From Paludibacter sp. (lineage in GTDB: Bacteria; Bacteroidota; Bacteroidia; Bacteroidales; Paludibacteraceae), in contig NZ_WASO01000001.1 of NCBI RefSeq assembly GCF_009712605.1, forward strand, positions 496,001-560,000: 64,000 nt of DNA, read 5' to 3'. Below the pieces are notes generated by a model. It saw nothing but the letters and a program-made list of their open reading frames with translations. It had not been told where the DNA came from and did not search any database. Of this stretch, positions 8,269-18,798 are shown piece after piece; within the stretch, counting starts at the first letter, position 1; each line of letters starts with the position of its first letter. The position numbers were made by a program, and so were the translations under genes.

Positions 8269-9513
8269 ATGGCAATAATAAAACCGTTTCGGGGCGTTCG
8301 TCCACCGAAAGAATTAGTGGAACAGGTAGCTTCGCGTCCCTACGACGTGTTGAACTCCGAAGAAGCCCGTGCCGAGGCAGGGGATAATCAAAAATCGCTT
8401 TATCATATCATCAAACCGGAGATTGATTTTCCGGCAGGTACCGACGAACACGACGAAAAAGTGTATGCCAAAGCCATAGAAAACTTCAATAAATTTCAGA
8501 AAGAAGGATGGCTGGTGCAGGACGATAAAGATCGTTACTACGTGTATGCACAAACCATGAACGGCCGCACTCAGTACGGACTTTGCGTGGCTGCTGCAGT
8601 AGAAGATTACATGAAAGGCAATATCAAAAAGCACGAGCTGACACGTCGCGACAAGGAAGAAGACCGCATGAAACACGTTCGCGTGAATAATGCCAACATC
8701 GAACCGGTATTTTTTGCCTATCCGCATCAGGCTGAATTGGATGCCATTGTCAGCAATGTTACGAAAAACGCTCCCGAATATGATTTTGTGGCTCCCGATG
8801 GTTTTGGTCACCATTTCTGGGTGATTAATGACGATGCTACTATTAGCCGCATTACCGAAATTTTTGCGTCTATTCCGGCTATGTATATTGCTGACGGTCA
8901 TCATCGTAGTGCTGCTGCTGCTTTGGTGGGCGACGAAAAACGCAAACAAAACCCTAATCACAACGGCGACGAAGAATACAACTATTTCCTTGCTGTTTGT
9001 TTTCCTGATAACCAGCTGAATATTATCGATTACAATCGCGTAGTGAAAGATCTGAACGGGTTGACAGACGAACAGTTTTTGTCTGCTTTGGGAAAAGATT
9101 TCGTTGTAGAAGAAAAAGGTGCTGACATTTACAAACCGACAGCTTTACACAATTTTGCGCTTTACCTTTCGGGTAAATGGTACTCATTGACACCTAAGGC
9201 AGGCACTTACAACGATAACGACCCTATCGGCGTGCTGGACGTAACTATCTCGTCGAACCTGATTCTGGACGAGATTCTGGGTATTAAAGATCTTCGTTCC
9301 GATAAACGTATCGACTTCGTGGGCGGTATTCGTGGCTTGGGCGAATTGAAACGTCGCGTGGATAACGGCGAGATGAAAGTTGCTCTGGCACTTTACCCTG
9401 TTTCGATGCAACAATTGATTGATATTGCCGATAGTGGAAATATTATGCCACCAAAGACAACCTGGTTCGAACCGAAATTGCGTTCAGGTCTGGTAATTCA
9501 TAAACTGGATTAA
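8269..9513 (+). CDS. DUF1015 family protein
   Basis: 414 aa from the ATG at 8269 (an in-frame TTG two codons earlier is less likely). Opening MAIIKPFRGVRPPKELVEQV and ASRPYDVLNSEEARAEAG are hallmark DUF1015 segments; further conserved pieces are HELTRRDKEEDRMKH, MYIADGHHRSAAA (about residue 205) and DFVGGIRGLGELKRRVD near the end. The family is widespread, often next to serine biosynthesis genes, and has no established biochemical role; some relatives are annotated as HTH-containing. No signal peptide, so cytosolic. It stands alone here with its own promoter and a shared terminator. Confidence 0.88.
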   Translation: MAIIKPFRGVRPPKELVEQVASRPYDVLNSEEARAEAGDNQKSLYHIIKPEIDFPAGTDEHDEKVYAKAIENFNKFQKEGWLVQDDKDRYYVYAQTMNGRTQYGLCVAAAVEDYMKGNIKKHELTRRDKEEDRMKHVRVNNANIEPVFFAYPHQAELDAIVSNVTKNAPEYDFVAPDGFGHHFWVINDDATISRITEIFASIPAMYIADGHHRSAAAALVGDEKRKQNPNHNGDEEYNYFLAVCFPDNQLNIIDYNRVVKDLNGLTDEQFLSALGKDFVVEEKGADIYKPTALHNFALYLSGKWYSLTPKAGTYNDNDPIGVLDVTISSNLILDEILGIKDLRSDKRIDFVGGIRGLGELKRRVDNGEMKVALALYPVSMQQLIDIADSGNIMPPKTTWFEPKLRSGLVIHKLD

Positions 9514-9529
9514 TTTCGAAATAAATAAA

Positions 9530-9567
9530 AACGACAAAAGGCAGTCTTTGGGCTGCCTTTTGTCGTT
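9530..9567. terminator. bidirectional intrinsic terminator
   Basis: A 15-bp perfect stem (ACGACAAAAGGCAG paired with CTGCCTTTTGTCGT plus flanking A/T) around an 8-nt loop sits between the convergent DUF1015 and YceI genes and can serve both. Confidence 0.85.
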
Positions 9568-9582
9568 TAAATCTGTAATACG

Positions 9583-10155
9583 TTATTTGCTCTCGGTAAA
9601 TTCTACGCTGCCGGAGATGGCAATTTCAGTGCCAACAAATGCTGCCGGAAATTTCGGGCCAACGCCGTAGTCCATACGGTTGAGTTTTCCTTTAAGCAAA
9701 AATCCGGAAGTCTCTTTCTTATTCATCGGATTGGTGACGGTGCCTTTGTAATACACATCAAGAACAATAGGTTTGGTTACTCCGTGCATGGTCAGATTAC
9801 CCGCCATTTTGTAATGATTTCCCTGTACTTTTTTAATTGACGTACTTTTGAATGTCATTGTCGGATAAGTGGCTACATCGAAAAAGTCGGCTGTCTTCAG
9901 GTGGTTGTTACGAGCTTCCACATCAGTGTTGATACTGGCAATCTGAACGGTTACCTCTACTTTTGCATCGCTATGATCGGGTTTTGTTGCTGTAACTTTC
10001 ACCTCGAATTGAGTGAAATTGCCGGTTACTTCCGAAATGGTCATGTGACTGACAGCAAAGGTTAAATGGGAGTGGGCAGGATCCGAAACCCATGTCTGCG
10101 CGGAACCTAATAAGGCAAACATGCCTAAAACTATTGATAAAGCAATCTTTTTCAT
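9583..10155 (-). CDS. YceI family periplasmic protein
   Basis: 190 aa with a signal peptide (residues 1-19, ending GSAQ). The mature part starts TWVSDPAHSHLTFAVSHM and contains TEVEARNNHLKTADFFD-like and GNLTMHGVTKPIVLDV segments diagnostic of YceI. The fold is an extended lipocalin-like beta barrel that binds polyisoprenoid or amphiphilic lipids in the periplasm. The physiological ligand in Bacteroidetes is not known. Monocistronic: -7 box TAATTTTG upstream at 10214-10221 and a bidirectional terminator downstream. Confidence 0.92.
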   Translation of the reverse strand: MKKIALSIVLGMFALLGSAQTWVSDPAHSHLTFAVSHMTISEVTGNFTQFEVKVTATKPDHSDAKVEVTVQIASINTDVEARNNHLKTADFFDVATYPTMTFKSTSIKKVQGNHYKMAGNLTMHGVTKPIVLDVYYKGTVTNPMNKKETSGFLLKGKLNRMDYGVGPKFPAAFVGTEIAISGSVEFTESK

Positions 10156-10213
10156 AATCGTAATTTTTAGTTTTGTGTTACTTTCAGCTGAAACAACAAT
10201 AATTTCTTTGATG

Positions 10214-10221
10214 CAAAATTA
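10214..10221 (-). promoter_or_regulatory. -7 element for the yceI-like gene
   Basis: TAATTTTG on the minus strand, 59 bp before the start codon; no clear -33 TTG. Confidence 0.4.
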
Positions 10222-10298
10222 CGATGCAGAAAGCCGGATGTGGTAATATCAACAGGAAAAAAAGTGGTACTTTTTGGTAGTAGCTAACAAAGTAGCAC

Positions 10299-10329
10299 AA
10301 AAAAAGGATGCCGATTGGCATCCTTTTTT
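10299..10329 (-). terminator. intrinsic terminator after the small T9SS-tail-like gene
   Basis: GGATGCC / GGCATCC stem with a 4-nt loop, A-run before and T-run after on both strands, immediately after the stop codon at 10332-10334. Confidence 0.85.
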
Positions 10330-10331
10330 GT

Positions 10332-10640
10332 TTATCTTATTGCAATTTTGAACGTCTGTTCTCCAACTTTGACAATGTAATAGCCAATTGGGAGATCCAG
10401 ATAAAAGTCCTGTCGTGTTAACGTGACCTTAAACTCTGCGACTTTCACGCCTACGAGGCTGAAAACCTTTAACGAGGTGTTGTAAGGGGCATTAAACACG
10501 GTCATTTTTTTCTCAGAAACCACAACTCCGATGCGTTGAGTTTGCTCCTGTGTGTCAGGATAAGTGGTGGTTTGTGCAGCTAAATGGCTGGCTGATAACA
10601 GGAAAAATGACAAGAATAGAATGGTAAAGCATTTCCTCAT
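10332..10640 (-). CDS. small secreted protein resembling a free-standing T9SS type A tail
   Basis: 102 aa from the ATG at 10640 (a GTG lies two codons upstream). Residues 1-23 form a signal peptide ending LAAQ. After a Thr/Gln-rich linker, the rest reads as a single beta-rich domain with TVFNAPYNTSLKVFSLVGVK and YYIVKVGEQTFKIAIR, the pattern of a Por secretion C-terminal sorting domain (strand, turn, G-x-Y-x-V-K-V, short last strand). There is no passenger domain. It may be a remnant, a minimal T9SS client, or a related adhesive domain; the function is not known. Single-gene unit with a terminator. Confidence 0.6.
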   Translation of the reverse strand: MRKCFTILFLSFFLLSASHLAAQTTTYPDTQEQTQRIGVVVSEKKMTVFNAPYNTSLKVFSLVGVKVAEFKVTLTRQDFYLDLPIGYYIVKVGEQTFKIAIR

Positions 10641-10708
10641 AAGCACCTGTATTTTCTACAAAAATAATTGCTTTTTCGCGGATTGATGCTCTTTTTGTAA
10701 AAAAAAAC

Positions 10709-12370
10709 CTAAGAAAACGTTGATAATAGTTGTTTTGCGTTTTCTATGGCAGCCTGAGAGATGGAATTGCCGCTCAGCATTCCTGCAATTTCAGTGATTC
10801 TTTCTTCATTTGATAATTGCTTGATCGACGTTTCTGTGGAGTCATTCTGGTTACTTTTGAATACCTTATAATGCGATGATCCTTGCGCTGCAATCTGGGG
10901 TAAGTGAGTGATGGCGATCACCTGCATGTATGTTCCCAGGTTTTTCATTATGAGCGACATCGAATTGGCAACTTCTCCGGAAATGCCCATGTCTATTTCG
11001 TCGAAAATAATGGTTGGTAATGACTTTGCGCTGGCGATTAATGATTTGAGACTAATCATTACGCGCGAAATTTCTCCTCCGGAAGCGGTCTGAGCGACAG
11101 GTTGCAATTGGCTGTTTTTGTTTGCCGAGAAATAAAACTGAATATCGTCGTTACCGCTTACCGACCAATCGGAGCGGGGAGTGAGTCTGACTTCGAACCG
11201 GATTTCAGGCATTCCAAGTTGCTTGAGCTGTGAAACCAGATGTTTTTCAATCTGGGGAAATGCTGCCTTGCGTTTTTGAGTCAATTTCGCACCGGCTTCC
11301 AGCATTTCGTTGTAAAGTTGGGTAGATTCTTTTTGGAGCTGCTCAATTTTATCATCAAGTGACTCTATTTGTTGCAGCTGCTCGTCAAATTTCTCGCGCA
11401 GTTCAATGAGCTCTTCCACCGAAGTAACCCGATGCTTTTGCTCCAACGTGTAAAGTAAGTCCAGTCGTTGTTTGATGTGTTCTGCTTTTGCCGGATCTAC
11501 ATCAAAATTTTCCTGTGTTTTGTGGACTTCTGTAGCCAGATCTTTCAGTTCTATGATGCAGGAGTCCAGTCGCTGCAGCCACTCTGAGCTTTGAGGATAA
11601 AGTTTTTCTGCGCGTCGCAAAGCCAGCAATGCTTCTTTGAGCGGCGGCATGGCGGATCCATTCTCGTCATCGATCAGGTATGCGGCTTTTGATAATTCTG
11701 TCTTGATCTCTTCTGCATGAGAAAGTAACTGTAATTCCTGTTCCTGTTGCTCCTGCTCTCCTTCTGTGAGTTGAGCCTCGTTCAGCTGGTTGAACTGAAA
11801 TTGCAGGAAATCACTTTCTGCTTTTTGTTGCAGTGCAGATGCTTTTAGTGTGGAAAGTTCCTGTATGCAGCGTTTGTACTCGTTATATTTCTTTTGGTAC
11901 GTGATTGATTCTGGTTCGCTTTTTGCAATGGTGTCAACAACCTGAAGTTGAAAACTGTCGTTGGATAGCAGTAAATTCTGATGTTGAGAATGAATGTCTA
12001 TCAGTTTGTCTCCCAGTTCTTTTAGTTGTTGAAGTCCAACCGGAGTGTCGTTAATGAATGAGCGTGATTTTCCGTTGCCGGATATTTCGCGGCGAATCAA
12101 ACAATCATTGTCGTAATCCAGATCGTTTTGGGTGAAAAATTCCTGCAGATTATAGTCGCCTATTCGAAACGATCCTTCAATAATGCACTTTGAGGCGCCA
12201 TTCTTTATGGTTTTAGAGTCGGCTCGTTGTCCAAGAATAAGCCCCAAAGCTCCCAGAATAATCGACTTTCCGGCTCCGGTTTCTCCGGTAATAACAGAAA
12301 ATCCGGGTTGGAACTGTATGTCAAGATTGGAAATCAGGACGTAGTTTTCTATGTGTAGCGAAGTTATCAT
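10709..12370 (-). CDS. recN: DNA repair protein RecN
   Basis: 553 aa, normal for RecN. N-terminal ATPase half begins MITSLHIENYVLISNLDIQF with Walker A GETGAGKS (about residues 30-37). A long central coiled coil (about 150-350, rich in Glu/Gln/Leu) follows. The C-terminal half carries the ABC signature ASGGEISRVM and Walker B TIIFDEIDMGISGEVA. RecN is an SMC-like protein acting at double-strand breaks during recombinational repair. It lies 18 bp after the DUF4835 gene, an association conserved in Bacteroidetes. Confidence 0.97.
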   Translation of the reverse strand: MITSLHIENYVLISNLDIQFQPGFSVITGETGAGKSIILGALGLILGQRADSKTIKNGASKCIIEGSFRIGDYNLQEFFTQNDLDYDNDCLIRREISGNGKSRSFINDTPVGLQQLKELGDKLIDIHSQHQNLLLSNDSFQLQVVDTIAKSEPESITYQKKYNEYKRCIQELSTLKASALQQKAESDFLQFQFNQLNEAQLTEGEQEQQEQELQLLSHAEEIKTELSKAAYLIDDENGSAMPPLKEALLALRRAEKLYPQSSEWLQRLDSCIIELKDLATEVHKTQENFDVDPAKAEHIKQRLDLLYTLEQKHRVTSVEELIELREKFDEQLQQIESLDDKIEQLQKESTQLYNEMLEAGAKLTQKRKAAFPQIEKHLVSQLKQLGMPEIRFEVRLTPRSDWSVSGNDDIQFYFSANKNSQLQPVAQTASGGEISRVMISLKSLIASAKSLPTIIFDEIDMGISGEVANSMSLIMKNLGTYMQVIAITHLPQIAAQGSSHYKVFKSNQNDSTETSIKQLSNEERITEIAGMLSGNSISQAAIENAKQLLSTFS

Positions 12371-12388
12371 TGTCTGGTTTGAGCGTGT

Positions 12389-13288
12389 TTATTTCCCGTT
12401 CTGAATTTTTTCAAAGCGTTTTTGCATCGATGGCGCTACGTCTAACAACAAGGCATAGACATCACTTTTCTCCTTGGGTTGCCCATTGCTGAAAATGTCG
12501 GCGATTTCATCAATTTTCGTGTCAAGAAACGATGTGATGGCAATGTTGTAGAGCCGGTCGTTATTTGCCTGGCGCAAAACCATGAGGGATGAGGCTATTT
12601 TTGCCCTGCCATTATCTGCGTTTTCGGCCATTATATCAAGTCCCAAGCGATGATAATCGTAGTAAAGCTCCCGGACGGGGCGTAGTTTTTCGTCCAGAAT
12701 GCCATTGATCAGGGCGTAGCGGTTATGCTCCGATTCAAAAGCTTTCCAACCTGTTTCTGATGAACTTTGCATCGCATTGGCAATCTCTTCCGCCCGATGG
12801 AAAAATGGCGAACCTCCTAAGCGGGAAAACGAATCGGCATCATATCCTAAAATGATATACCCGTAAAAATAGAGCATCGCAATCAAATTGTTGGATGTTT
12901 GTCGTTCGTTTGTTTCAAGAGGTTGTGATTCAATATAGTTGAAATTGAAATTTTGATCTCTGAAATTGAATAATGTGGTGAAGTAAGTGGAATTATATAC
13001 CGGACGACGGGCCTGTACTTGCAATTCTCCGTTAAAACTGTCTCCGCCAGAGTAGTTTTTTATGGTGATAACGAGAGAACATTCAATGCGTTCGTTGGAA
13101 GTGTAAGTTGCATTACTCCATTTTCGGTTGTTCATCAATTCATTCAGTTCTTTCTCAAGCGTCGTGAAGATTTGCTTATTTGTTCCCTGAATTAAGCTGG
13201 AATTTACCTGAACACGACATCTCAATTCTTGCGCGGAAATGCAGAATGTCATTGTCAGAGCTATGAAAGAAAGGATGATTTGTTTCAT
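12389..13288 (-). CDS. DUF4835 family protein (PorD-like)
   Basis: 299 aa with a signal peptide (1-19, MKQIILSFIALTMTFCISAQ). The mature start ELRCRVQVNSSLIQGTNKQI and the central YGYIILGYDADSFSRLGGSP segment are typical of DUF4835. This family is Bacteroidetes-specific, lies upstream of recN, and as far as I recall is named PorD in type IX secretion annotation. Predicted periplasmic; its mechanism is not established. Cotranscribed with recN. Confidence 0.82.
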   Translation of the reverse strand: MKQIILSFIALTMTFCISAQELRCRVQVNSSLIQGTNKQIFTTLEKELNELMNNRKWSNATYTSNERIECSLVITIKNYSGGDSFNGELQVQARRPVYNSTYFTTLFNFRDQNFNFNYIESQPLETNERQTSNNLIAMLYFYGYIILGYDADSFSRLGGSPFFHRAEEIANAMQSSSETGWKAFESEHNRYALINGILDEKLRPVRELYYDYHRLGLDIMAENADNGRAKIASSLMVLRQANNDRLYNIAITSFLDTKIDEIADIFSNGQPKEKSDVYALLLDVAPSMQKRFEKIQNGK

Positions 13289-13361
13289 GATGAAGTTTTA
13301 TGCTTGTTTTTTATTTGCAACAGTTTGGATTGCGGTATCCTGATTTCATGTTCAAGCGACA

Positions 13362-13369
13362 CAAAATTA
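13362..13369 (-). promoter_or_regulatory. -7 element for DUF4835-recN
   Basis: TAATTTTG on the minus strand, 74 bp before the start codon; -33 box not clear. Confidence 0.4.
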
Positions 13370-13464
13370 CTCAAAAAAAAACCGAAAATAAATACCTTCG
13401 TTGAGTATCTGGCTAAGAACATGTGTTTTTACAATTCGAATATCCGGTTTTGTGGTTAAATAGT

Positions 13465-13472
13465 TATCTTTG
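13465..13472 (+). promoter_or_regulatory. -7 element for sufS
   Basis: TATCTTTG matches TAnnTTTG, about 107 bp before the preferred sufS start. No TTG at standard spacing. Confidence 0.45.
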
Positions 13473-13578
13473 CACTATCCAATTTTTACGGATAACGAAA
13501 CATTTAATTCAATTATTGCCTGAATTCTATACCTGAAATGTTTTGTTTCAAAATCAATCACCCATAAAACATTTTCTT

Positions 13579-14802
13579 GTGGATACCACTTTAGATATTG
13601 CGGCCATCCGGGCCGATTTTCCCATACTTTCCCGCACTGTTTACGACCGTCCGTTGGTCTATTTCGACAATGCGGCGACGTCGCAAAAACCACGTTGTGT
13701 GGTGGAGGCGATCGAGAAGGTTTATTACAACCAAAACGCGAATATTCACCGCGGAGTTCATTACCTGAGTCAGGTGGCAACCGAAGCGCACGAAGAGGCT
13801 CGTCAAACGGTGCAGGCTTTTATCAATGCTGCCGAGTCGCGCGAAATTATCTTTACCCGCGGAACTACCGAAGCCATTAATCTCGTTGCAACATCTTTTG
13901 GAGAAACTTTTTGCAATGAAGGTGACGAGATTCTGATTACCGGCATGGAACACCATGCTAATATCGTACCCTGGCAACTGCTGCGCGACCGCAAAGGTAT
14001 TGTGCTGAAAGTTGTTCCTTTTAATGAACGCGGAGAACTGGATATGGAGGCTTTCTCCCAACTGCTTTCCCCTAAAACAAAATTAGTTTCCGTTGCACAT
14101 ATTTCTAATGTAATGGGGACTGTAAATCCAGTGGCAAAGATTATCGCAGAAGCTCATGCTTACAATATTCCGGTGCTGGTCGATGGCGCTCAGGCGGTGT
14201 CGCATATGCCGGTCGATGTCCAGGCGTTGGATGCTGATTTTTATGTCTTTTCCGGACACAAAATGTACGGACCTAACGGAATCGGTGTATTGTACGGAAA
14301 GGAGAAATGGCTGGAACAACTTCCTCCTTACCACGGTGGTGGCGAGATGATTGCAACTGTTACCTACGAAAAAACAACTTATGCAGAACTTCCGTTTAAG
14401 TTTGAAGCCGGAACTCCGGACTATGTCGGGTCGGTCGCGTTGGCGGAGGCAATCCGCTATATGCAGAAATTTGGCCTGAAAGCTATCGGAGACTACGAAC
14501 ACCAGTTGCTGCAATATGCCACCGAACAGTTGATGAAAATCGATGGGATGCGTATTTTCGGAACAGCAGCCGAGAAGGCAAGCGTTATATCTTTTCTGGT
14601 ACGTGATATTCACCATTTTGACATGGGAACCTTGCTCGATAAACTTGGAATCGCGGTGCGAACCGGGCACCATTGTGCCATGCCGTTGATGCACACCTTA
14701 GGCATTGAAGGAACGATCCGGGCTTCGTTCGCTTTTTATAATACCAAAGAAGAAATTGATGCGTTGGTAGCAGCCGTCGACCGTGTGCAAAAAATGTTCT
14801 AG
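13579..14802 (+). CDS. sufS: cysteine desulfurase SufS (group II)
   Basis: 407 aa from GTG 13579, which gives MDTTLDIAAIRADFPILSR; a TTG at 13543 would add 12 residues unlike the family. No ATG fits. PLP lysine lies in SGHKMYGPNGIG and the persulfide cysteine in RTGHHCAMP, the short-loop arrangement of SufS rather than IscS. Conserved NAATSQKP, NIHRGVHYLS and TRGTTEAINLVA are present. It removes sulfur from cysteine for Fe-S cluster assembly and is stimulated by SufE, whose gene follows about 100 bp later. The rest of the suf operon (sufBCD) is not in this window. Confidence 0.94.
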   Translation: MDTTLDIAAIRADFPILSRTVYDRPLVYFDNAATSQKPRCVVEAIEKVYYNQNANIHRGVHYLSQVATEAHEEARQTVQAFINAAESREIIFTRGTTEAINLVATSFGETFCNEGDEILITGMEHHANIVPWQLLRDRKGIVLKVVPFNERGELDMEAFSQLLSPKTKLVSVAHISNVMGTVNPVAKIIAEAHAYNIPVLVDGAQAVSHMPVDVQALDADFYVFSGHKMYGPNGIGVLYGKEKWLEQLPPYHGGGEMIATVTYEKTTYAELPFKFEAGTPDYVGSVALAEAIRYMQKFGLKAIGDYEHQLLQYATEQLMKIDGMRIFGTAAEKASVISFLVRDIHHFDMGTLLDKLGIAVRTGHHCAMPLMHTLGIEGTIRASFAFYNTKEEIDALVAAVDRVQKMF

Positions 14803-14871
14803 CAATTTTCATCAACCATTTTTCTTTCCAGAAAGACAGGTGGCCGGCAGATTAAAATAGTAAATTGTAAC

Positions 14872-14887
14872 CCCGATAGCTATCGGG
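14872..14887. repeat. 16-bp perfect palindrome
   Basis: CCCGATAGCTATCGGG, a perfect self-complementary sequence between sufS and sufE. It has no T-tail, and GC-rich palindromes of this kind are often dispersed repeats in Bacteroidetes genomes. Only one copy was seen here. Confidence 0.6.
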
Positions 14888-14905
14888 AAAATAGTAAATC
14901 AAATA

Positions 14906-15325
14906 ATGACAATAAACGAAACGCAAGATCAGGTGATCGAAGAGTTTAGCGAGTTCTCCGACTGGATGGATAAATATGCCTATCTGATTGATCTCGGAAA
15001 CTCGCTCGATCCTATTGACGAGAAAGCAAAAATACCGCAGAATTTAATTGAAGGATGCCAGAGCCGTGTTTGGCTCGATGCTGCAGAAAATGATGGTAAG
15101 GTGGTTTTTACTGCCGAAAGTGATGCCGTGATTGTGAAAGGAATTATCTCGCTGCTCATTAGAGTCATGTCGGGTCATACTCCCGATGAGATTCTGGAAG
15201 CAGAGCTTTATTTTATAGATCAGATCGGGTTGAAAGAGCATCTTTCTCCGACACGCGCCAATGGGCTCCTGTCGATGGTAAAACAGATAAAATTGTATGC
15301 TTTAGCCTTTAAGGCGAAGTCTTGA
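14906..15325 (+). CDS. sufE: SufE family sulfur acceptor
   Basis: 139 aa, typical SufE size. The conserved sulfur-accepting cysteine is in LIEGCQSRVWL (about residue 51). FSEFSDWMDKYAYLIDLG at the N-terminus and ISLLIRVMSGHTPDEI in the middle are family hallmarks. SufE takes persulfide sulfur from SufS and passes it to the scaffold. Downstream partner of sufS, followed by a terminator. Confidence 0.94.
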   Translation: MTINETQDQVIEEFSEFSDWMDKYAYLIDLGNSLDPIDEKAKIPQNLIEGCQSRVWLDAAENDGKVVFTAESDAVIVKGIISLLIRVMSGHTPDEILEAELYFIDQIGLKEHLSPTRANGLLSMVKQIKLYALAFKAKS

Positions 15326-15346
15326 ATTAATTGTAAAATTATTCTT

Positions 15347-15387
15347 AAAAGGGCATGGATGGATCACTTCATTTATGCCCTTTTTTT
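15347..15387 (+). terminator. intrinsic terminator of sufS-sufE
   Basis: AAAAGGGCAT / ATGCCCTTTT stem with an 18-nt loop and a run of seven T, 22 bp after the sufE stop. Confidence 0.8.
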
Positions 15388-15420
15388 GTTGATTTTTTAC
15401 TTTGAAGCTCCTTAAATTGC

Positions 15421-15451
15421 TTGTTAATATGGATGATAAATAGTAACTTTG
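15421..15451 (+). promoter_or_regulatory. gyrB promoter
   Basis: TTG (15421-15423), 20 bp, TAACTTTG (15444-15451), a good Bacteroidetes -33/-7 pair 49 bp before gyrB. Confidence 0.7.
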
Positions 15452-15484
15452 TTTGCTTTTTGAAAAAGAATGACGTGTTTCTAA

Positions 15485-17458
<1,974 letters not shown>

Positions 17459-17470
17459 GAAGAGATAGAA

Positions 17471-17514
17471 AAAATGAGAGGCTGTCAATCACAATGATGA
17501 CAGCCTCTCATTTT
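17471..17514. terminator. terminator between convergent gyrB and aroA
   Basis: AAAATGAGAGGCTGTCA / TGACAGCCTCTCATTTT, a stem of about 17 bp with T-runs on both strands. It reaches almost to the aroA stop codon at 17516, so it serves gyrB and probably aroA. Confidence 0.85.
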
Positions 17515-17515
17515 T

Positions 17516-18733
17516 TTATTCGATAGTGAAACCGACGCTTTGTAAGTCTTGCCAGAAGCCCGGATAAGACTTGGAAACTACTTCCGGGTGTTCTATTTTG
17601 ATTGGATGAATCAATGCTGCCGGGGCAAAAGCCATCGCCATACGATGATCTTCATAGGTGCAGATGGCCTGTTTGTAGTCAGGGTTAGTGCGTAGTCCGT
17701 TCCATGACAACATACCGTCTTCCGGCTCTTCGAGTATATAGCCCAACTTGACCATCTCATTTTTTAAGGCAGCAATCCGGTCTGTTTCCTTAATCTTCAA
17801 CGTTTGTAAACCTGAAAAAGAAAATGGGATATTAAGCAAACAGCAGCAGACTACTACCGTCTGCGCAAGATCCGGTTGATTGATAAAGTCGTAATTGAAC
17901 ACAGAAACAGGAGTGGAATCATTCGATATGATAACTCCTTCTGGAGTAAACTCGCTTTTTATTCCCAATGATTCGAAAATCTTCGCAACCTGAGAATCGC
18001 CTTGCGTGCTGTCTTGTTTTAGTCCGTATAACTTAAAGCAACTGTTCCCGGAAAGAGCTGCGATCGCGTACCAGTAGGAAGCTGCCGACCAGTCCGATTC
18101 TACGTGAAATGCGATCGGGCGGTATTCCTGATGAGGAATCGTTATGGTTTGGCCTTCCCATTTTGCAGATACGCCGAATTCCTCCATCATGTGAAGTGTC
18201 ATCCGGATATAAGGAATAGAGATTATTTTACCTTCCAAGGTCATTTCCAATCCGTTCTTCATTGTAGGGGCAATCATCAGTAAAGCTGATATATACTGGC
18301 TGCTGATATTTCCTGCAAGTCTGATTTTGCCGCCTTGTAGCGCTTTTCCTGATATGCGGAGAGGGGGATAGCCTTCCTTTTCTATGTATTCGATATCGGC
18401 ACCAAGGTGGTTGAGCGCATCAATGAGAACCCCTATTGGTCGGTTTTTCATGCGTTCACTGCCAGTTAAAATCCAATTCCCCTGTAGGTTTGATAAATAA
18501 GCAGTGAGGAATCGCATAGAAGTTCCGGCAGCTCCGATATCGAAAGTTGTTTTGTCCAGTTTGAGGGTTTCCAACATTACTTTCGTGTCGTCACAGTCGG
18601 CCAGATGGCTTATCTCTTTTGTACTTTTGCTGAGCATTGAAAGGATCAGCGCTCTGTTGCTAATGCTTTTTGAGGCCGGCAGATCTATTGATCCTGTAAC
18701 AGGCTGTGTCGTCGGTGGAAAAAGTCGAATCAT
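17516..18733 (-). CDS. aroA: 3-phosphoshikimate 1-carboxyvinyltransferase (EPSP synthase)
   Basis: 405 aa from the ATG at 18733 (MIRLFPPTTQPVTGSIDLPA); the in-frame TTG five codons earlier is unlikely. Conserved pieces: LPASKSISNRALIL (phosphate-binding Lys/Ser/Arg), GAAGTSMRFLTAYL, RPIGVLIDAL, SSQYISALLM and the catalytic KETDRI near residue 320. It joins shikimate-3-phosphate and PEP in the chorismate pathway, and is the glyphosate target. At 405 aa it is slightly short compared with about 427 in E. coli but normal for Bacteroidetes. Confidence 0.94.
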   Translation of the reverse strand: MIRLFPPTTQPVTGSIDLPASKSISNRALILSMLSKSTKEISHLADCDDTKVMLETLKLDKTTFDIGAAGTSMRFLTAYLSNLQGNWILTGSERMKNRPIGVLIDALNHLGADIEYIEKEGYPPLRISGKALQGGKIRLAGNISSQYISALLMIAPTMKNGLEMTLEGKIISIPYIRMTLHMMEEFGVSAKWEGQTITIPHQEYRPIAFHVESDWSAASYWYAIAALSGNSCFKLYGLKQDSTQGDSQVAKIFESLGIKSEFTPEGVIISNDSTPVSVFNYDFINQPDLAQTVVVCCCLLNIPFSFSGLQTLKIKETDRIAALKNEMVKLGYILEEPEDGMLSWNGLRTNPDYKQAICTYEDHRMAMAFAPAALIHPIKIEHPEVVSKSYPGFWQDLQSVGFTIE

Positions 18734-18798
18734 GTGGTGTGTAAACAAAAAACTGCTCCCGGAAGAACAGTTTTTATTATAAATATATGGGGTATCAA

